The notes beneath the pieces are model-generated. The model made no database searches. It was not told the DNA's origin and saw only the letters and a program-made list of their open reading frames with translations. Below, piece by piece: positions 62,539-64,000 of a DNA stretch of 64,000 nt. The stretch spans positions 197,425 to 261,424 of the forward strand of contig NZ_WKLH01000004.1 in assembly GCF_010882175.1 (NCBI RefSeq), given 5' to 3'. The DNA is from Mangrovibacterium lignilyticum (lineage in GTDB: Bacteria > Bacteroidota > Bacteroidia > Bacteroidales > Prolixibacteraceae). Position 1 is the first letter of the stretch. Every line of letters starts with the position of its first letter. Made by a program: the position numbers and the translations under genes.

Positions 62539-62573
62539 CGGCTCGAAAAAATAAACAAATTAAATTTATAAAT

Positions 62574-62765
62574 ATGATCGTTATTCCTGTTAAAGAAGGC
62601 GAAAATATCGAAAGAGCCCTGAAAAGATTCAAAAGAAAGTTTGAAAAAACTGGCGTAATCAAAGAGTTACGTGAAAGACAAGCTTTTACTAAACCTTCGG
62701 TGACAAGAAGAGCTGAGGTTAAAAAAGCGATCTATATTGAGAACATGCAACGTCAGGACGACTAA
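62574..62765 (+). CDS. rpsU: 30S ribosomal protein S21
   Basis: A 63-residue basic protein with the S21 signature (VKEGENIERALKRFKRKF, then KELRERQAFTKPSVTRR). It binds the 3' end of 16S rRNA; in Bacteroidota S21 (with S18 and S6) helps hide the anti-Shine-Dalgarno sequence, which agrees with the scarcity of Shine-Dalgarno sites in this window. It leads an operon-like series with the recombinase and hibernation factor genes. Confidence 0.96.
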   Translation: MIVIPVKEGENIERALKRFKRKFEKTGVIKELRERQAFTKPSVTRRAEVKKAIYIENMQRQDD

Positions 62766-62804
62766 GATATAAGCTTGGTTCCTGGTTGCTGAAATTTAGA
62801 TTTT

Positions 62805-63689
62805 ATGTCCCATCAGGAATCTTTTCTGAAGTATTTGAGATTCGAAAAAAGATGTTCGAATCACACAGTTGTTGCTTATAAGAAAGACCTCGATCAGTTT
62901 GAAGAGTTTTTATTCAAAACGGTCGGGGATTTTAACGTTTTAGAAGTAGATAGTAAGATGGTCCGACTATGGATTGTTGAGTTGATGGATAAAGGAATGA
63001 CTCCTAAAACCGTGAACAGAAAGATCACTTCGTTGAAATCGTTTTATAAGTACTTGCTGAGGCAAGAGTTGATTGAGATTTCTCCGATGAACTCGGTAAT
63101 CTCACCCAAGATGCCTAAGAAGCTACCTTATTTTGTCGATGAGAATAGTATGCATCGCTTGCTTGATAACGGGTATTTCAGAAACGATTTTGAAGGCGTT
63201 CGGGATAAACTTATTGTGAGTCTTTTTTATGGCACCGGGATGAGACTTTCGGAGTTGGTGAATTTGAAAGATTCAGATATCTATCAAAGCGAAACTTTGA
63301 TTCGCGTTTTAGGTAAAAACAATAAAGAACGAATTGTTCCTTATCCGCGAAGTATAAACAACCTGATAGGCGAATATCTGATGATGAGAGAGGCTGAGTA
63401 TTCAATCGATTTTGCAAGCTTTTTTATTACTGCCAAAGGGAAGCCGGTATATCATAAATTGGTTTACCGGGTTGTTCACAATCATTTAGCATTAGTAACA
63501 CCGCTTGAAAAGAAAAGTCCACACGTCTTAAGACACTCGTATGCAACTCATTTGTTGAATCGTGGTGCGGATTTAAACGCAGTTAAAGAATTGCTGGGGC
63601 ATAGCAACCTGGCGGCAACGCAAGTTTATACGCACACGACAACGGAAAAACTACAAAGTATTTACAAACAAGCTCACCCCAGAGCTTAA
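62805..63689 (+). CDS. xerC: tyrosine recombinase XerC/XerD
   Basis: A 294-residue tyrosine recombinase. The N-terminal SAM-like domain (residues 1-90) precedes the catalytic domain with R147 (TGMRLSE), K171 (LGKNNKER), H240 and R243 (HVLRHSYATHLL), H266 (LLGHSNL) and nucleophile Y275 (TQVYTHT). It resolves chromosome dimers at dif with a partner recombinase. Location between rpsU and hpf is the usual Bacteroidota context, where it is called XerC; the XerC/XerD distinction is not certain. Confidence 0.88.
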   Translation: MSHQESFLKYLRFEKRCSNHTVVAYKKDLDQFEEFLFKTVGDFNVLEVDSKMVRLWIVELMDKGMTPKTVNRKITSLKSFYKYLLRQELIEISPMNSVISPKMPKKLPYFVDENSMHRLLDNGYFRNDFEGVRDKLIVSLFYGTGMRLSELVNLKDSDIYQSETLIRVLGKNNKERIVPYPRSINNLIGEYLMMREAEYSIDFASFFITAKGKPVYHKLVYRVVHNHLALVTPLEKKSPHVLRHSYATHLLNRGADLNAVKELLGHSNLAATQVYTHTTTEKLQSIYKQAHPRA

Positions 63690-63698
63690 ATTAACAGA

Positions 63699-63703
63699 GG
63701 AGG
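63699..63703 (+). promoter_or_regulatory. strong Shine-Dalgarno site of hpf
   Basis: GAGGAGGAT upstream of the hpf ATG (GGAGG at 63699-63703, seven bases to the start) is one of the few good ribosome binding sites in this window and supports the start at 63711. Confidence 0.7.
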
Positions 63704-63710
63704 ATAATTT

Positions 63711-64000
63711 ATGAATATCAATGTGAATGCCGTTCATTTTACACCGGATCAAAAATTAGTTGATTTTGCGGTTAAAAAAACTTCCAAGCTGGATACATTT
63801 TTTGACGGTATTATTTCTGCTGAAATAATATTGAAAGTAGAGAAGCCTGAGATCGCTAATAATAAGGTTGCTGAGATTAAGATTTCCATTCCTGCCGCTG
63901 GTTATTTGTTTGCTAAAAAGCAAGGAGATTCGTTTGAAGAAGCTATTGATTTATCTAACGATGCCTTGAAAAAACAGCTGACTAAATTCAAGGAAAAACT
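63711..64000 (+). CDS. hpf: ribosome hibernation promoting factor, 3' partial
   Basis: The first 96 residues of an HPF/RaiA family protein (start MNINVNAVHFTPDQKLVDFAV), running off the right edge. The beta-alpha-beta core with KLDTFFDGIISAEIILKVE and ISIPAAGYLFAKKQGDSFEEAID is typical. HPF pairs or silences 70S ribosomes in stationary phase. The short form of about 100 residues seems to end just beyond the window. Confidence 0.92.
   Translation, partial: MNINVNAVHFTPDQKLVDFAVKKTSKLDTFFDGIISAEIILKVEKPEIANNKVAEIKISIPAAGYLFAKKQGDSFEEAIDLSNDALKKQLTKFKEK

Overview
The window looks like a chromosomal segment from an anaerobic or facultatively anaerobic member of the Bacteroidota, most likely a marine-type Bacteroidales/Marinilabiliales (Prolixibacteraceae-like) bacterium. 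The evidence is the many Bacteroidota-type promoters (-7 box TAnnTTTG, sometimes with TTTG about 19-20 bases upstream), near absence of Shine-Dalgarno sites, a short primary sigma factor, a TonB-dependent receptor, a DUF2723 protein, a PepSY-like protein, a DUF6261 protein, two-component genes in the Bacteroidota style, and the rpsU-tyrosine recombinase-hpf order at the right end. I see no rRNA, tRNA, CRISPR array, IS element or prophage.

Left part (1-14500): DoxX protein, a small HTH regulator with an unknown partner, a zinc alcohol dehydrogenase, a PBP4-type carboxypeptidase, a secreted PepSY-like protein, an orphan NtrC-type response regulator facing an orphan HPt protein, a DUF190-enolase pair, a TonB receptor with the residues of the OprC/NosA copper site plus its small Cys-rich companion, a DUF4268 protein and a cysteine desulfidase-family protein.

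Hydrogenase island (14500-25750), the most interesting part. Ten tightly packed minus-strand genes encode an electron-bifurcating type [FeFe] hydrogenase (HydC, HydA, HydB, an extra 2Fe-2S ferredoxin) and, upstream in the same transcription direction, a signalling set: a stand-alone HATPase, a PHP-domain protein, two paralogous DRTGG-domain proteins, a second hydrogenase-like protein resembling sensory HydS (H-cluster cysteines kept, catalytic proton-relay cysteine replaced by Phe, C-terminal CX2CX4CX16C cluster site) and an RsbW-like kinase. Divergently transcribed are a PAS protein and a PP2C/SpoIIE phosphatase with a 160-residue extension. Together these look like a hydrogen- or redox-sensing circuit built from anti-sigma kinase and phosphatase parts but without a visible STAS antagonist. 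A 41-bp tandem repeat array lies immediately beyond the 3' end of the operon, and a single inverted degenerate copy lies just beyond its 5' end.

Middle (25750-46430): GreA/B-like factor, RlmF, DbpA-like helicase, RluA-type pseudouridine synthase with no standard start codon, a dihydroorotate dehydrogenase-like protein, H+/Na+ pyrophosphatase, MATE exporter, LMW tyrosine phosphatase with a methyltransferase, primary sigma factor, DegP/Q protease, two histidine kinases end to end, thioredoxin-like protein, PurC and PhoH.

Right part (46430-64000): DUF2723 membrane protein, truncated haemoglobin, an ECF sigma module, a secreted nuclease, a run of small membrane proteins including two paralogues of 53-55 residues, a 42-bp tandem repeat array, DUF6261, a DNA alkylation repair protein, two divergent class II aldolases of different subclasses, a sodium-dependent transporter, a helix-hairpin-helix protein, ribosomal protein S21, a XerC/D recombinase and the start of the hibernation factor gene, which runs off the right edge.
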